Notes: generated from the letters alone by a model not told the origin. A DNA stretch of 64,000 nt from Agapetus fuscipes (GCA_951799405.1 OX637342.1:1922001-1986000), one strand, 5' to 3'. Positions 22,424 through 32,867 are shown, numbered from the stretch's first letter. Made by a program: numbers and translations.

Positions 22424-22664
22424 TGACTTATAGGTTGGTATGCGGCTGACCACCCATGCTGTGGTCACTTTGCCAATGTCACCTCTGTTTCAGGGAAGGT
22501 CGGCAGGAGTTGCAGGGTGTATGTCCATTTGAGATTTGATTTTTATGGTGTAGGTTCACATGCGGCATGCGCAAGCGCAAACTTGTACGTGTCTGCTTGT
22601 GAAAATGCATGTCATGTGAATCCCTAATGTTACATATCTTTGCAACTTAGATTAGAGACGTCTC
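22424..22664 (+). mobile_element. LA repeat, near full length
   Basis: TTGACTTATAGGTTGGTATG to TTGCAACTTAGATTAGAGA; about 12 bp are deleted after ATGCTGTG. Confidence 0.9.
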
Positions 22665-23304
22665 ATCTTTTTTCTTGACTGGCAATCAAATGTTTGTTTG
22701 CCATGGTAATTTTTAAAAACCCAAAAAAAAATCCAAAGAATCTGGTCGTTGCACGTCACAATTGAGTTGACACATTGTAGAAAAAAGATAAATTTTGTTT
22801 ACAAAGTGTTTCTTCTCGATCAATTATAAATTAATACATTCAATTAGGGATGCATTGAACAGTGAACACCCCCATAAAAAAATTAAGCAACATAAGTAGT
22901 TGAATCCGCTGTCCATCTTAATATGAGGCTTTTTATTGAATACATTACCCTCATTGACACCTTATGGTGGTATTACATTGGGCAAGATTTTTTCTCATAT
23001 TAATAAAGTGATTTAAATGAATTTTCAATATCGTCCCCTTAGTGTTTGTTTGTCTTTGTCTATCAGTACCCTTAGTACAAGTTGCAAAACTTGAGTAAAG
23101 TAAAGTTTACGGAAAGTATTAAATGGTGGTTTTCCCCAAAATCTGCCGTTTTTGTTTGTTTGAAGTTGATTTTCTTCATCTCTGTAACTCTTTTGCTAAT
23201 ACCATAAAGTGTAAGAAACAAAAACGGCAGATTTTGGGGAAAATCATTCTTTAATATTAATAATTATTTATTGATTTAAAAAAATGTAATTTGTCATGTA
23301 TGTT

Positions 23305-23823
23305 CCTTGACTTATAGGTTGTTATGCGGCTGACCACCCATACTGTAAAAAAATTGGTTCACTTTGCCAATGTCACCCCTGTTTCAGGGAAGGACGGCAA
23401 GAGTTGCAAGGCTTATGTTCATTTGAGATTGGGTTTTTATATTGTAGGTCCACATGCGGCATGTCTAATCTAATCTAATCTAATCTAAGTTGCAAAGATA
23501 TGTTACATTGGAGATTCACATTACATGCATTCTCACAACCAGACACGTACAAGTTCGCGCTTGCACATGCCTCATGTGAACCTACAACATAAAAACCAAA
23601 TCTCAAATGGACATACACCCTGCAACTCTTGCCGTCCTTCCCTGAGACAGGGGTGACATTGGCAAAGTGAACCATTTTTACAGCATGGGTGGTCAGCCGC
23701 ATACCAACCTATAAGTCAAGGAACATGTCCTAGCGCGAAATTATACATATCTGCTTGTGGGAATGCTTTTAATATAAATCTTAAATGATATATATCTTTG
23801 CAGCTTACATTACCTTAGATTAG
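23305..23823 (+). mobile_element. LA repeat split by a second LA
   Basis: The 5' part (23305-23464) ends at CATGCGGCATGT. The 3' part resumes at CATGTCCTAGCGCGAAATT (23727 on) and ends TTTGCAGCTTACATTACC. The bases around CATGTC are duplicated, as expected for a target duplication. Confidence 0.85.
23465..23726 (-). mobile_element. LA repeat nested inside LA
   Basis: Opens with a TCTAA pentamer tail (23464-23484) and is otherwise full length. It closely matches 29608-29873 and 46053-46320, so it belongs to a young subfamily. Confidence 0.92.
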
Positions 23824-23879
23824 AATACTTTCCGTGAACTTAACTTTACTCAAGTTTTGCAACTCGTACTAAGGGTAGG

Positions 23880-24020
23880 TATAGACAGAGGTAATTTCAT
23901 ATGAGCAATGCTTGTATGTGTACTGGATCAATGTGTCTTATGAAAACTCGTTTTTTTTTTTCAAAATATCTAAAACAACACTCTCTCATTATCGTGTTCT
24001 ACGTTTTTTTTTCATTCGTA
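23880..24020 (-). mobile_element. J repeat fragment, probable
   Basis: ATGAGCAATGCTTGTATGTG, ACTGGATCAATGTGTCTTAT: J read on the opposite strand to 10606-10830. Confidence 0.6.
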
Positions 24021-24344
24021 AGTACATCCACTGGGAACATAAACATTCCTAAGATTGAGGTCAAAATATTTTACAAATCCAAAAATATACGAGCGATGAA
24101 TTTTTTGTTATTTCAAATGTTATTTGGATCATTTTAATATGTTTTGTAAAAAAAATGTATCAAATCTACGAAAATCGTTCAAATTAAAGAAACGCGTTTA
24201 AAAGCTCATAATGACTGGCACATTTTTGTTCAGAAGCATATCGAAATGTTATTCCAACTGACAAATCAAAAATCCAAAAAAATATTTGTGTGAATGTAGT
24301 AAAAATTAGATACGTAGAGATTCAAATAAATTACTTTACAAAAC

Positions 24345-24504
24345 CACGAGTAACGAAAACTTTGCGTAAATTCCCCTCGTTCGCGTAAATCCAGAAAATG
24401 TATAGAAACTAAATTATCCGTTAGGAGTATTGCCGTACATTCCATACATTTTCAATTTACGCAATCGAGGGGAGTGAATGGAAATGTGGATACTCGAGGT
24501 ACTG
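24345..24504. mobile_element. E-family foldback (best preserved)
   Basis: Outer arms CGAGTAACG / GATACTCGAGGTACTG, inner arms CCCCTCGTTCGCGTAAAT / ATTTACGCAATCGAGGGGA, core AAAATGTATAGAAACT / CATACATTTTC. About 160 bp and non-coding. Confidence 0.7.
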
Positions 24505-24529
24505 ATCTATATAATTAATTCGGGGACTG

Positions 24530-24782
24530 ATCTAAATCTAAATCTAAGTTGCAAAGACATTTATTATTTGAAGTTCATATTAAATGCATTCCCACAAGCA
24601 GACACGCATAATTTCGCGCTCACACATACCGCATGTGGACCTACAATATAAAAATCCAATCTCAAACGAACATAAGCCCTACAACTCTTGCCGACCTTCC
24701 CTGAAACAGGGGTGACATTGGCAAAGTGCGCCATTTTTTACAGTATGGGTTGTCAGTCTCATATCAACCTATACATCAAGGA
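24530..24782 (-). mobile_element. LA repeat
   Basis: AAATCTAAGTTGCAAAGACA through TATCAACCTATACATCAAGG. Confidence 0.88.
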
Positions 24783-24954
24783 ATAAGACTCCGATATTAT
24801 GATATCGCAAATATCGGAAAAAGGACGTATGCAGCGAAAATAAGCGAATGTGTTGGAGAGAGATAGCAATGCGAAAAGTGTTTATGATTGTTTTATTGCT
24901 TGCATGCGTACACAATTTGTAGAAAGATAGAACAATGGAGCGACAGAGACTCCC

Positions 24955-25060
24955 GACAGCGCCTCCCCAATATCTCTCCAGGCATCACTGTTCTGGGCCT
25001 TCTGCATCCAGTCACCAGCAACCCTATTCTTTTCGTCTCAACATCACGTTAGAGGTTTTT
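24955..25060 (-). mobile_element. LINE T C-terminal fragment
   Basis: The minus strand reads LVTGWMQKAQNSDAWRDIG, then EALSGVSVA. WMQ-AQ-R-W-GEA is the usual last motif of RTE-like insect LINEs. A shorter match is near 53110-53160. Confidence 0.6.
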
Positions 25061-25188
25061 TCTACTTCCTTAATCTTTCTTAGCTGGCTTCAATAATTTG
25101 TTTTTCTTACGACTAGACTTTGAAAATCTAAAAACAAAATGTAAGGAATGCATTGAGGTAACAAAAGAAAAACAGTATCCAATTCCGG

Positions 25189-25513
25189 TCGATAGCTCAG
25201 TTGGTAGAGTGCTTGCATTCTACCCCGTGAGCTCGGGTTCGAATCCCACCGAGGAGGGTGTCAGAAATGATTTCCAATCTCGGTGTGTATTTCAAACCCC
25301 ATAATATAAATACCGGCGAGGTTTACTCAGCCTTTACAAGAAATGAGTACCAGCCCCCTCGGGAGCTGGGAAATTCCCACTTCAACTGAAGTGGTTGGCG
25401 TAAGGCCGGCCCCCTTACCTGTAAAAATAAATAGGTTCAACTCGCCACATGCGACCCCTTCGGGGATAACGCGGCAAGAAGTTACACTATATGTGTAGCT
25501 TAGTTGCGTTGCG
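25189..25513 (+). mobile_element. SINE-B, complete reference copy
   Basis: It starts GGTCGATAGCTCAGTTGGTA (RNA polymerase III A box) with GGGTTCGAATCCCACCGAG (B box) about 40 bp later. The tRNA-unrelated body contains CCAGCCCCCTCGGGAGCTGG and CACTTCAACTGAAGTGG, both short hairpins. The end CACTATATGTGTAGCTTAGT is followed by a GTTGC-type pentamer tail rather than poly(A). At about 325 bp this is the most intact copy in the window. The promoter boxes are inferred from sequence alone. Confidence 0.92.
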
Positions 25514-25819
25514 TTAATTAAAGATGGATAGCTGTGTTATTTATGTTAATTCAAATATGGAAATAATTTCCGTCATTTCCAGTTTTCCATTGTGCCTCTT
25601 ATTTATGAATGTCCATCTCGCATGCCCGGGGGCACTCGATCTTTTCCATTTCCCAGCTCAAGTACAAAGAAAATCCAATGTAGCTTTTTGCCATTAGAGA
25701 ATCGCGTGGCTGAATTTTGAATACACTCATCCCTTGGCCCAATGATTCCCAACATGTTTTTCCGTCGGGCTGCACATATATATTATTATAGTTTATGTAA
25801 AATTAAACAGGCCTTATCG
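25514..25819. other. Spacer
   Basis: Nothing recognised. Confidence 0.45.
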
Positions 25820-25821
25820 AC

Positions 25822-26070
25822 TCTAATCTAATCTAAGTTGCAAATATATGGAACATTTAAGATTCACATTATATGCATTTTCACAAGCAGGCACGTATAA
25901 GTTCGCGCTTGCACATGCCTCATGTGAACCTACAACATTAAAATCAAATCTCAAATGAACATACACCCTGCAACTCTTGCCGTCCTTCCCTGTAACAGGG
26001 GTGACATTGGCAAAGTGAACCATTTTAACAGCATGGGTGGTCAGCCGCATACCAACCTATAAGTCAAGGA
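25822..26070 (-). mobile_element. LA repeat
   Basis: TCTAATCTAATCTAAGTTGC tail, full length, ends TATAAGTCAAGGAACA. Confidence 0.92.
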
Positions 26071-26072
26071 AC

Positions 26073-26255
26073 ACAAACATTTTCACAAGCAGGCACGTAT
26101 ATAAGTTCGCGCTTAAACATGCCGCATGTGGACTGACAATATAAAAACCCTAATCTCAAATGAACAAACACCAGGTAACTCTTGCCGACTTTCCCTGAAC
26201 AGGGGTGACATTGACAAAGTGAACCACTTTCTACATCATGTGTGGTCAGCCGCAA
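26073..26255 (-). mobile_element. LA repeat, lacking its 3' tail
   Basis: TTTTCACAAGCAGGCACGTA to GTGGTCAGCCGC; joined head-to-tail with the preceding copy. Confidence 0.82.
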
Positions 26256-26344
26256 ATCACTATATTAATCATCATGAGGTCAACAGCCCTTTGTGGGCTT
26301 TAGATTCTCATCAACTCTCGCGTATAAACCTCTTGACCCTGGAG

Positions 26345-26470
26345 CCCTGGAAGGTCCAGAAGGAACTCATAATTTTAGAAGCAATTTTGGTAAGACGATC
26401 AAGAGGTCACCTTTGAACTTTATACTTACAGGATTTGAAGCGGCAAATCTTTCCTTCAGTGCTTGTTTAG
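26345..26470 (+). mobile_element. LINE C-terminal fragment
   Basis: TTTTGGTAAGACGATCAAGAGGTC-like run and ACAGGATTTGAAGCGGC match the GAT-tailed LINE at 10960 and 13960. The continuation is at 26700-26772. Confidence 0.5.
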
Positions 26471-26471
26471 C

Positions 26472-26695
26472 TAAAATTTTATTCAAAGATGAGCTTTCAA
26501 TCAAATTGACTTTAAAGTCACATTTTACACAATCTGAGCTAAGAAAAACACGTACAACTCGATAATAGGAGTATTGTTTTAAATATTTTTTAAATAATTT
26601 CCAGTTTTCATAAGACACATCTATCCAGTACATACAAAGGCATTGCTCATGTGAAACTAACGCTGATGAACATTAGTTAAACAAACACTAGGGAG
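26472..26695 (+). mobile_element. J repeat
   Basis: CACATTTTACACAATCTGAG, CATAAGACACATCTATCCAG, GGCATTGCTCATGTGAAAC. It splits the flanking LINE fragment, so J inserted into it. Confidence 0.72.
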
Positions 26696-26775
26696 ACGAC
26701 ATATATCTCCGCCTATTTGCAACTCAAGAGGATAGCAACTAACAGAGACATATGGCCAGCACAATAAGGCACTTA

Positions 26776-27016
26776 CGGTGCTATTCTTAGACATTTTAGT
26801 CGTCTGTTGAGCCCACGCTTTGACAAACTAATGATGCATTTGTATGAAGACCTTGTCAATCCAAGATGGCCGCAAGTGACAAGCTGTTTAGTTTTCATAC
26901 AAATATTACAAAAATTCGGTAAGAATGACCGTGGTGGTGAGACTTTCAGGCCAGGCATCATTAGTTTGGTAAAGCGTGGGCTCAATCGACAACTAAAATG
27001 TCTAAGAATAGCCCCG
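26776..27016. mobile_element. F-family foldback, PIF/Harbinger-like
   Basis: 241 bp with terminal inverted repeats of about 60 bp (CGGTGCTATTCTTAGACATT left; CGGGGCTATTCTTAGACATT read inward from the right). TTA at 26773-26775 and 27017-27019 fits a 3-bp target duplication. No coding frame belongs to it; the two long frames across it are mirror images of the palindrome. Confidence 0.75.
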
Positions 27017-27129
27017 TTAGAATATACAGAGATTTTTCAGCTGCACAGAAAAGCTAACCGGGTCATTAGTGGCCTGCGGGCCAGAGTTTGAGAATCATTG
27101 CCTTATCCGAATTAACCTTAGACTTGGGC

Positions 27130-27292
27130 ACTAAGCTCCAAGTATAAAATATTAAGTTTAAGCTCCACCGCAACGTTTTATAAAAAAATGTATGGAAACT
27201 TAGACGCTCACTCAGGCGCTGCTTTAGTTTAGATATTATTTTGGGAAGCACTGTTGTTGAGCTTAAGCGTAGAGATTCTGCTTTGGGCCACT
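27130..27292. mobile_element. E-family foldback
   Basis: CTCCAAGTATAAAATA left, AGATTCTGCTTTGGG right (eroded), core GACGCTCACTCAGGCGCTG. Confidence 0.5.
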
Positions 27293-27517
27293 GAAAATTT
27301 ATTGACCGAGCCATGCGTACGAAGAATTTTCTTTTCAGGGCTGGGTATGTCTCTGCTTTATTGTATCTCCTTAAATCCTTATTTATTTTATGGTTCTTCT
27401 ATTTAAAAATGTTAAGAGAACAATAAGTTATAGAATACAAGGTACACCTTCCCTTTTTTATGCTTTTTTAGAAGTTTTTTTTACCTGACAGAAATATGTT
27501 GGAAAAAACTGCCTCAA

Positions 27518-27640
27518 ATAAAAATAAACCCTACAACTTTTGCCGACCTTCCCTGACACAGGGGTGACATTGGTAAAGTAAAACATTTTTTACTGTATGG
27601 GTGGTCAGCCTCATCCCAACCTATACCTAAGTCAAGGAAG
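27518..27640 (-). mobile_element. LA, 5' part
   Basis: CCTACAACTTTTGCCGACC to CCTAAGTCAAGG. Confidence 0.8.
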
Positions 27641-27654
27641 TCATCGTACTTACA

Positions 27655-27785
27655 AATTCCGCCAATCTTCAAATGAACACAAAACCCTGCAACTCTTGCC
27701 AGTTTTTTTTTGAAACAGGGGTGGCATTTGCAAAAGAGAACGAATCAAACAGAATGGACGGACAACCTCATGCTCAAATACCTAA
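27655..27785 (-). mobile_element. LA, diverged 5' part
   Basis: AACCCTGCAACTCTTGCCAG, GAAACAGGGGTGGCATTTGC. Confidence 0.65.
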
Positions 27786-28029
27786 TTTAATGAACAAAAA
27801 TAATTATGGTTAAATTACCGTACAAAAATAAAACTACCATATGCAATATATAAATAAAATTATACAGTGTAAATTGAAAATCGTTTGTCGCCAGTATTGC
27901 AGAATAACCGTCATTTTTTTCATACTTAAACATATCATTAAATTGCACATGAAAAACACGCTTAACTAAAAAACTGTAATTTGAAAAATTAAATGAGTTA
28001 TTGTACAATAATAACTACTCGTATAATAT

Positions 28030-28092
28030 TATGAGGATTTATTTGGGGAGTCTCGTTTTTGTGTGAATCACACCTCAAGAGTCCTCTGTAAG
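28030..28092 (-). mobile_element. SINE-C 3' end fragment
   Basis: Minus strand ends CCCCAAATAAATCCTCATAA; TGAATCACACCTCAAGAG is visible on the plus strand. Confidence 0.65.
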
Positions 28093-28718
28093 TATAGTAT
28101 GTAAGTGTATGTACGTTTGCACAACTCTCGAGAATACGGTTTTTAATGAGCTCAACTGCATTGAATAAACATTAAACATCAAGAGATGAACGTTTTTACG
28201 AGTCAACAAAATATGGCAGTCATATTTTGCATGCAGACATTGAAAAGTATGTTTTCTTCAATGGTCGGGTACAAAAAAATGATACACAGTCAATCAATTT
28301 CATTAACACTACTATGTTCACACGATTTTCAACCATTAATGTTTTATGTGATAAAAATGCTGCTTGATAACTTTTATTTTTAGTCAATTTGTGCTCGGAA
28401 CGACTTCCATAGAAAACAAAATCGTAGCGTCACACGGTCGAGTTGCTAGGGAAATGCGATCAAATATCTTACGCTGAAACAATTCATAAAAGGTACTGAT
28501 AATCGTGTTTTACCAATTATATACAACATTGTGAACAGAAATATGTATAGAAGATACAAACTCACAACAGGATTTATTTTTTCAGGCCTGGAGAGTTTTT
28601 GAGCCAGGCTCCAGGCTTTTCATTCGTAAAACACTACTGGACAAACAATTGAAATGCATATTATCTTGAATTTTGTTAGATGGGATATGCATTTTTAACA
28701 AAACAGGCTTTTAAAACG
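28093..28718. other. AT-rich spacer
   Basis: 28385-28455 (AGCGTCACACGGTCGAGTTG) resembles, in reverse, 35505-35585; an unnamed diverged repeat. Otherwise nothing. Confidence 0.4.
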
Positions 28719-29036
28719 CTACTAAGCTACGCATATAGTGTAACTTCTTGCTGCAATCTCTTCAAATGAGTGGCATGTGCCTAATGGAACCTATTTTTTT
28801 TACAGGTAAGAAAGCCGTCCTTACGCCAACCATTTCAGTTGAAGTGGAGGTTTTCGAGCTCCCGAAGGGGCTGGTGCTCGTTTTTTGTGAAGATTGAGTA
28901 TTTACACCTTGCCAGTATTGTATTTTGGGTTTGAAATTAGCATCGAGACGGGAAATCATTTCTGACTCCCTCGGAAGAATTTAAAACCCAGATCTCGACA
29001 AGGAATGCAAGCACTCTACCGACTAAGCTATCGACC
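28719..29036 (-). mobile_element. SINE-B
   Basis: Full length but mutated; A box region GATAGCTTAGTCGGTAGAGT, B box GGGTTTTAAATTC is inactivated. Confidence 0.88.
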
Positions 29037-29059
29037 GAACTAGACCGGACTTTAAAGGC

Positions 29060-29345
29060 CCCAAAAAACATTGCTGCCAGAATCAATGCGAACTTGCAGC
29101 TTCAAACAGAAAAGGGCGAAACTCCCTGAATATCGTAGGGTTAAGCATCGACGCGTTCGATCCCAAACGATGACATGATGAATTTAATTAGTGATTTGCA
29201 TTCAATTATGGCGTCCTGCTCTCGCAGCGGCTCTACATGTGGAAGAATCACAAGGTTGTCGGCGCAGCGGGATGTCCGGTCCGCGTTTCCGATCTATATA
29301 AACCGCTCTTATAGTATGAGACCAGAACTGAGAGGGTAGCGCAAG
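29060..29345. other. GC-richer island with a TATA-like motif
   Basis: Locally GC-rich (GTTGTCGGCGCAGCGGGATG) with TATATAAA at 29295-29302. A core promoter or a solo terminal repeat are both possible. No downstream open frame supports a gene. Confidence 0.25.
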
Positions 29346-29607
29346 TCTTTACTTGGGTTCAATTTAATACAACTTAGATTAAACTCATTTTACACAATTT
29401 ATTTTAGGATTGACTTACATTCGCCTCGCTCAACGGTTTAGGTAATAATCATCTTTCAAAGCACTGCGATCTGTATTTATAGGTGACTAAGGACTACTCT
29501 GGCATACACCAGACCATGCTAGAATCGTCTCGAGCAGAAGCTTCGAGCAAACACGTCCCTCTATATTCGTAAAAAATTTAGACCGATAGTTCCGATAGAC
29601 CGATTTA

Positions 29608-29873
29608 GTTCCTTGACTTAAAGGTTGGTATGCGGCTGACCACCCATGCTGTAAAAATGGTTCACTTTGCCAATGTCACCCCTGTCTCAGGGAAGGACGG
29701 CAAGAGTTGCAGGGTGTATGTCCATTTGAGATTTGGTTTTTATGTTGTAGGTTCACATGAGGCATGTGCAAGCGCGAACTTGTACGTGTCTGGTTGTGAG
29801 AATGCATGTAATGTGAATCTCCAATGTAACATATCTTTGCAACTTAGATTAGATTAGATTAGATTAGAATCGG
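29608..29873 (+). mobile_element. LA repeat, full length with long GATTA tail
   Basis: The cleanest plus-strand copy. It runs from CCTTGACTTAAAGGTTGG to GCAACTTAGATTAGATTAGA, with about four pentamer units. An internal 75-codon frame is identical to one in the 23475-23702 copy. It reads through the repeat from ATGCGGCTGACC; I treat it as an artefact of young, similar copies. Confidence 0.93.
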
Positions 29874-30672
29874 TGCCAATTTCGTGGTTAACTAAATTGT
29901 GGCGTCACACGACTAGGGAAAAAGCAAACAATTATTTTGTGTTTGACTGCTAAGGACCATAGTCAATTAAGAGGCCGCCGACAAAAAAAAACTCTTGTTA
30001 TTTTTTTTTTGTGAATCCATTAAATGGTTGATTAAAAGAAGGCCTTAATTATCAATGTGGAGGAAAGGACCCAGATGATACAACATGGCCGTCCTGCATC
30101 TCCTTCTTCCCTCATACCTTCACACGATGACACCCATAACGATTGTTTCCGAATCTGAACCGTATAGTAACTATTTAGCCACCTGGAAATGCAAACAGAT
30201 TGTTTGCGAAACCGATCGTGGAATTTAATATATATATTATAATCACCGTTATCTACAACAAAGTCGTTTTTATATTTTATCTTTCAAGAAAAAACTGATT
30301 AAAAAAAAAGCATTTCACAAACACATTCTGTTTTCTGTTATGGCATACTCGCCGGCAATGCGCTTATATTTCCTTTAGTATAAATCTACATAATATACAT
30401 TCAAGTATACCTGTGCATTTTTCACATATTCATATCTCAGGAGCATATCATTAATAATCACATCCCAACGCATAAATCATGCCTTTTCTGTTGCTACGAC
30501 GCGACGGGCCAAATTTACAAGCTCCGTGTTAAACGTAGGTACTGCATTAGTTTAAATCGGCCGGCATTTTGTACGAAATTCATCAGAATCGTCCGTCGGC
30601 TTGTTTATAACATTGTAAACAAAATTTATGGATGTATGTTGTGAAACTCCATTAGAATTTGTTTTTTTTAAA
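29874..30672. other. Spacer
   Basis: No recognised element. Confidence 0.45.
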
Positions 30673-30685
30673 TACCTGAAAATAG

Positions 30686-30903
30686 TATTTATTTGAATTT
30701 ATATAATTTTGATCTATGGTTTGTTCTTAATAATTTTTAATTTTTTATACATCACTCTTGATAATGGCCTGAATATTGAAGGTTCGAAGTACTCGAGATA
30801 TTAAATATTATTGTGAAAATAAACTACGTTAAACGAAAAATAGCTTTATTTGAAAAAAAAAAAATGAATTTTCACTGTGTGAATACACAAACCCTACAAA
30901 ATC
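30686..30903 (+). mobile_element. Penelope-like 3' end with 13-bp target duplication
   Basis: TACCTGAAAATAG at 30673-30685 and 30904-30916 is an exact duplication. The 218-bp insert ends with GTGAAAATAAACTACGTTAA and CACAAACCCTACAAAATC. Its copy at 57458-57973 has an inverted piece at the other end, a layout known from Penelope-like elements. That assignment is an inference; no RT domain is present. Confidence 0.6.
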
Positions 30904-30949
30904 TACCTGAAAATAGTTTTCGTATGTTTTTCTAAAATCATATATTACT

Positions 30950-31278
30950 TATGTTGCAAAGATATTTTAATATTTAAGGTTAATATTATTAAATGCATGA
31001 ATACAAGTCGACATACATAAGTTTGCGCTTACAAATGCTGCATGTCTAATATAATCTAATCTAAGTGGCAAAATATAAGTAACATTAGAGATTCACATTA
31101 TATGCATTTTCCCAAAACATGTTTAAGTTCGCGTTTAAACATGTCGTATGTAGTCGTACGATATAAAAACCCGAATCTCAAATGAACATACACCCTGCAA
31201 CTCCTGCCGACCTTCCTTGAAACATTGGCAAAGTGAACCATTTCTACAGCATGGGTGATATAACCTATAAGTCAAGGA
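30950..31278 (-). mobile_element. Two LA copies in tandem
   Basis: 30950-31044 is a 3' fragment (TTGCAAAGATATTTTAAT). 31045-31278 is a longer copy from TAATCTAATCTAAGTGGC to AACCTATAAGTCAAGG, with about 40 bp deleted after GACCTTCC. Confidence 0.8.
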
Positions 31279-31314
31279 ACATACACAAAAAATGTGTAAT
31301 TAAAAATGAAAATC

Positions 31315-31432
31315 CAAACAGCAAATGAGCATAAGCCCTGCAACTTTTGCATCAGGGGTGACATTAATGGCAAAGTAAACTTTTGTTTACAGTGTGTGTT
31401 GCAGCCTCATAGCAACCTAGTCGAGTCAAGGA
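31315..31432 (-). mobile_element. LA, 5' part
   Basis: CATAAGCCCTGCAACTTTTG to CGAGTCAAGG. Confidence 0.7.
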
Positions 31433-31639
31433 AATCTACAATAAGATAAAAAAAAAACATATTAGACAGTTTTTAAATCTTCACTTTCACTCCCATGGAG
31501 AAACGCTTATGATACAGAATATATATTAACATTGTTTTTTAGACTTTTATTGAGTTTTCTTAACATCTTCGAAAGGAGAATTCTCCACCTACTAAAGGAC
31601 TGGAAAATATGGTGAAAAAGATAATACTTCTAAAAACCT

Positions 31640-31945
31640 GTTCCCAAATTTTGACGTGGTTCGGTCAATAAAAGTAAGCAGACTGCATTGGCTGGGTTAT
31701 ACATACAGCAAATGGATCATCAGAGCCTGGAAAATAGTCTTGAATGATCGGTTCAAAAGGGCTCAGAACAGTGGGAAGTCCCAAATTAAGGCTGTAGTCT
31801 ACTGTACCTGTACGGTAGGAGTATGGGAATGGAGGAGGAAGGCGTTGGACAGACAGTGGTGGCTGTGGTTGATCAAGAAGAATTTACCCCAAGTTGTCGT
31901 GCCATTAATGATGGTTTTAGTTGTAGATATGGCATAGTTTTTTTT
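31640..31945 (+). mobile_element. LINE U C-terminus
   Basis: The frame has IKVSRLHWLGYTYSKW, then ALDRQWWLWLIKKNLPQVV and a decayed GATG tail region. RLHWLGH-type motifs and DR-W--L-KEA are the conserved C-terminal region of RTE/CR1-like LINEs. Upstream RT domains are absent. Confidence 0.6.
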
Positions 31946-32400
31946 TTTTTTCAACAAGAATACACAACATAAACTTTTTTATTATGTACATATATAAGAT
32001 ATTCATTTACATTTCAAAGCGCCTATTACCGTATTCTACAATTGTGTATTTTAACTTTTAAATTATACCAAATAAATAATAAAAAATAATAAAAAGAAGC
32101 AATACCCGAAACCAAAAATAAAAAAAATATCCAAATCATTTTTTTTTCTTTCTTATAAAAAAAAATAAAAAAACGTCTCGTCCTCATGATGGGATAAGAA
32201 AACAAAGGTGTGGAGAAAGGGAAGGGAGTAGAAAAGTAATGCGCATACCAATAGTTAGTAAATCTTTAATCTAGATTTGGTAGAGTTGAATACAGTCAAT
32301 TGAAAAGATAAAGCCATCAAATGAGGCATAAAAACAATTCAAACTGACATCAAAGCATTGTTGATTATTCATGATGAATTACATTAACTCCAACTCCTCA
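31946..32400. other. AT-rich spacer
   Basis: Homopolymer-rich; nothing recognised. Confidence 0.5.
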
Positions 32401-32646
32401 GGCTCTTCCAGATTTGGTTCATGATGAGACCAGCCATTTCTTTGTTAAGTCCCGGCGATGAAGGAATGTCAGCATATGATGCATAACGCTCTTTGTTCTG
32501 TTTTTTTTTCCCCGGAGTATGTTTGATGCCCGAATTTCGAAACGGATCCATTTGTCATCTCTGATGTATGGTTTTGCATTGGAATCCATATTTTGAAGGT
32601 CCCGATTTATGTGGCGGCCGATGTTGGCTGTCAGAAAATAGTTCAT
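32380..32646 (-). pseudogene. Possible frameshifted coding remnant
   Basis: The minus strand has PYIRDDKWIRFEIRASNILR, then GKK and an A9 run near 32507. After the run a shifted frame reads ERYASYADIPSSPGLNKEM and runs to a stop near 32390. Both halves look protein-like. I do not recognise the family; it could be a host exon or a transposon gene. Confidence 0.3.
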
Positions 32647-32867
32647 GTTTTTCGTTTGCTACAAAATCGTGTTCCACCTTTTGGTCGGATCATACTTATC
32701 CATTTTAGACTAAACAAATGTGAAATGCAAGCTTTTTTTTTTGATAAAAATAAAAATAGTAAAAAAAAAATACGTATTGTTAAAAAAAAATAAGTACTGT
32801 TGTGATAAAGTACCGTTCACTTTTGTTTTTCGACGAAATACTATAATCTTACAAAAATACATTCACA

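Larger units (their letters stand above)
23066..23877. mobile_element. H-family foldback carrying nested LA insertions
   Basis: The left arm from GTACCCTTAGTACAAGTTGC to about 23262 and the right arm TTTCCGTGAACTTAACTTTA...GTACTAAGGGTA (23826-23877) frame two nested LA copies. The uninterrupted sister at 62676-62921 shows the empty structure. Both contain the shared core ACCATAAAGTGTAAGAAACA. Confidence 0.82.

Noticed and set aside
23464..23484. Telomere-like pentamer repeat
   Set aside because: TCTAA/TTAGA is not the insect TTAGG telomere unit and is always attached to LA.
23475..23702. 75-codon frame repeated in four LA copies (23475, 25823, 29630, 46073) as a conserved gene
   Set aside because: Identity follows the whole repeat, including non-coding parts and tail; other LA copies have stops and indels in it.
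25189..25262. Functional tRNA gene
   Set aside because: A and B boxes are good, but the sequence does not close an acceptor stem and continues into a body shared with many copies, so it is a SINE head.
26773..27091. Overlapping 70- and 94-codon frames with the same protein start on opposite strands
   Set aside because: Mirror effect of the F-family palindrome.
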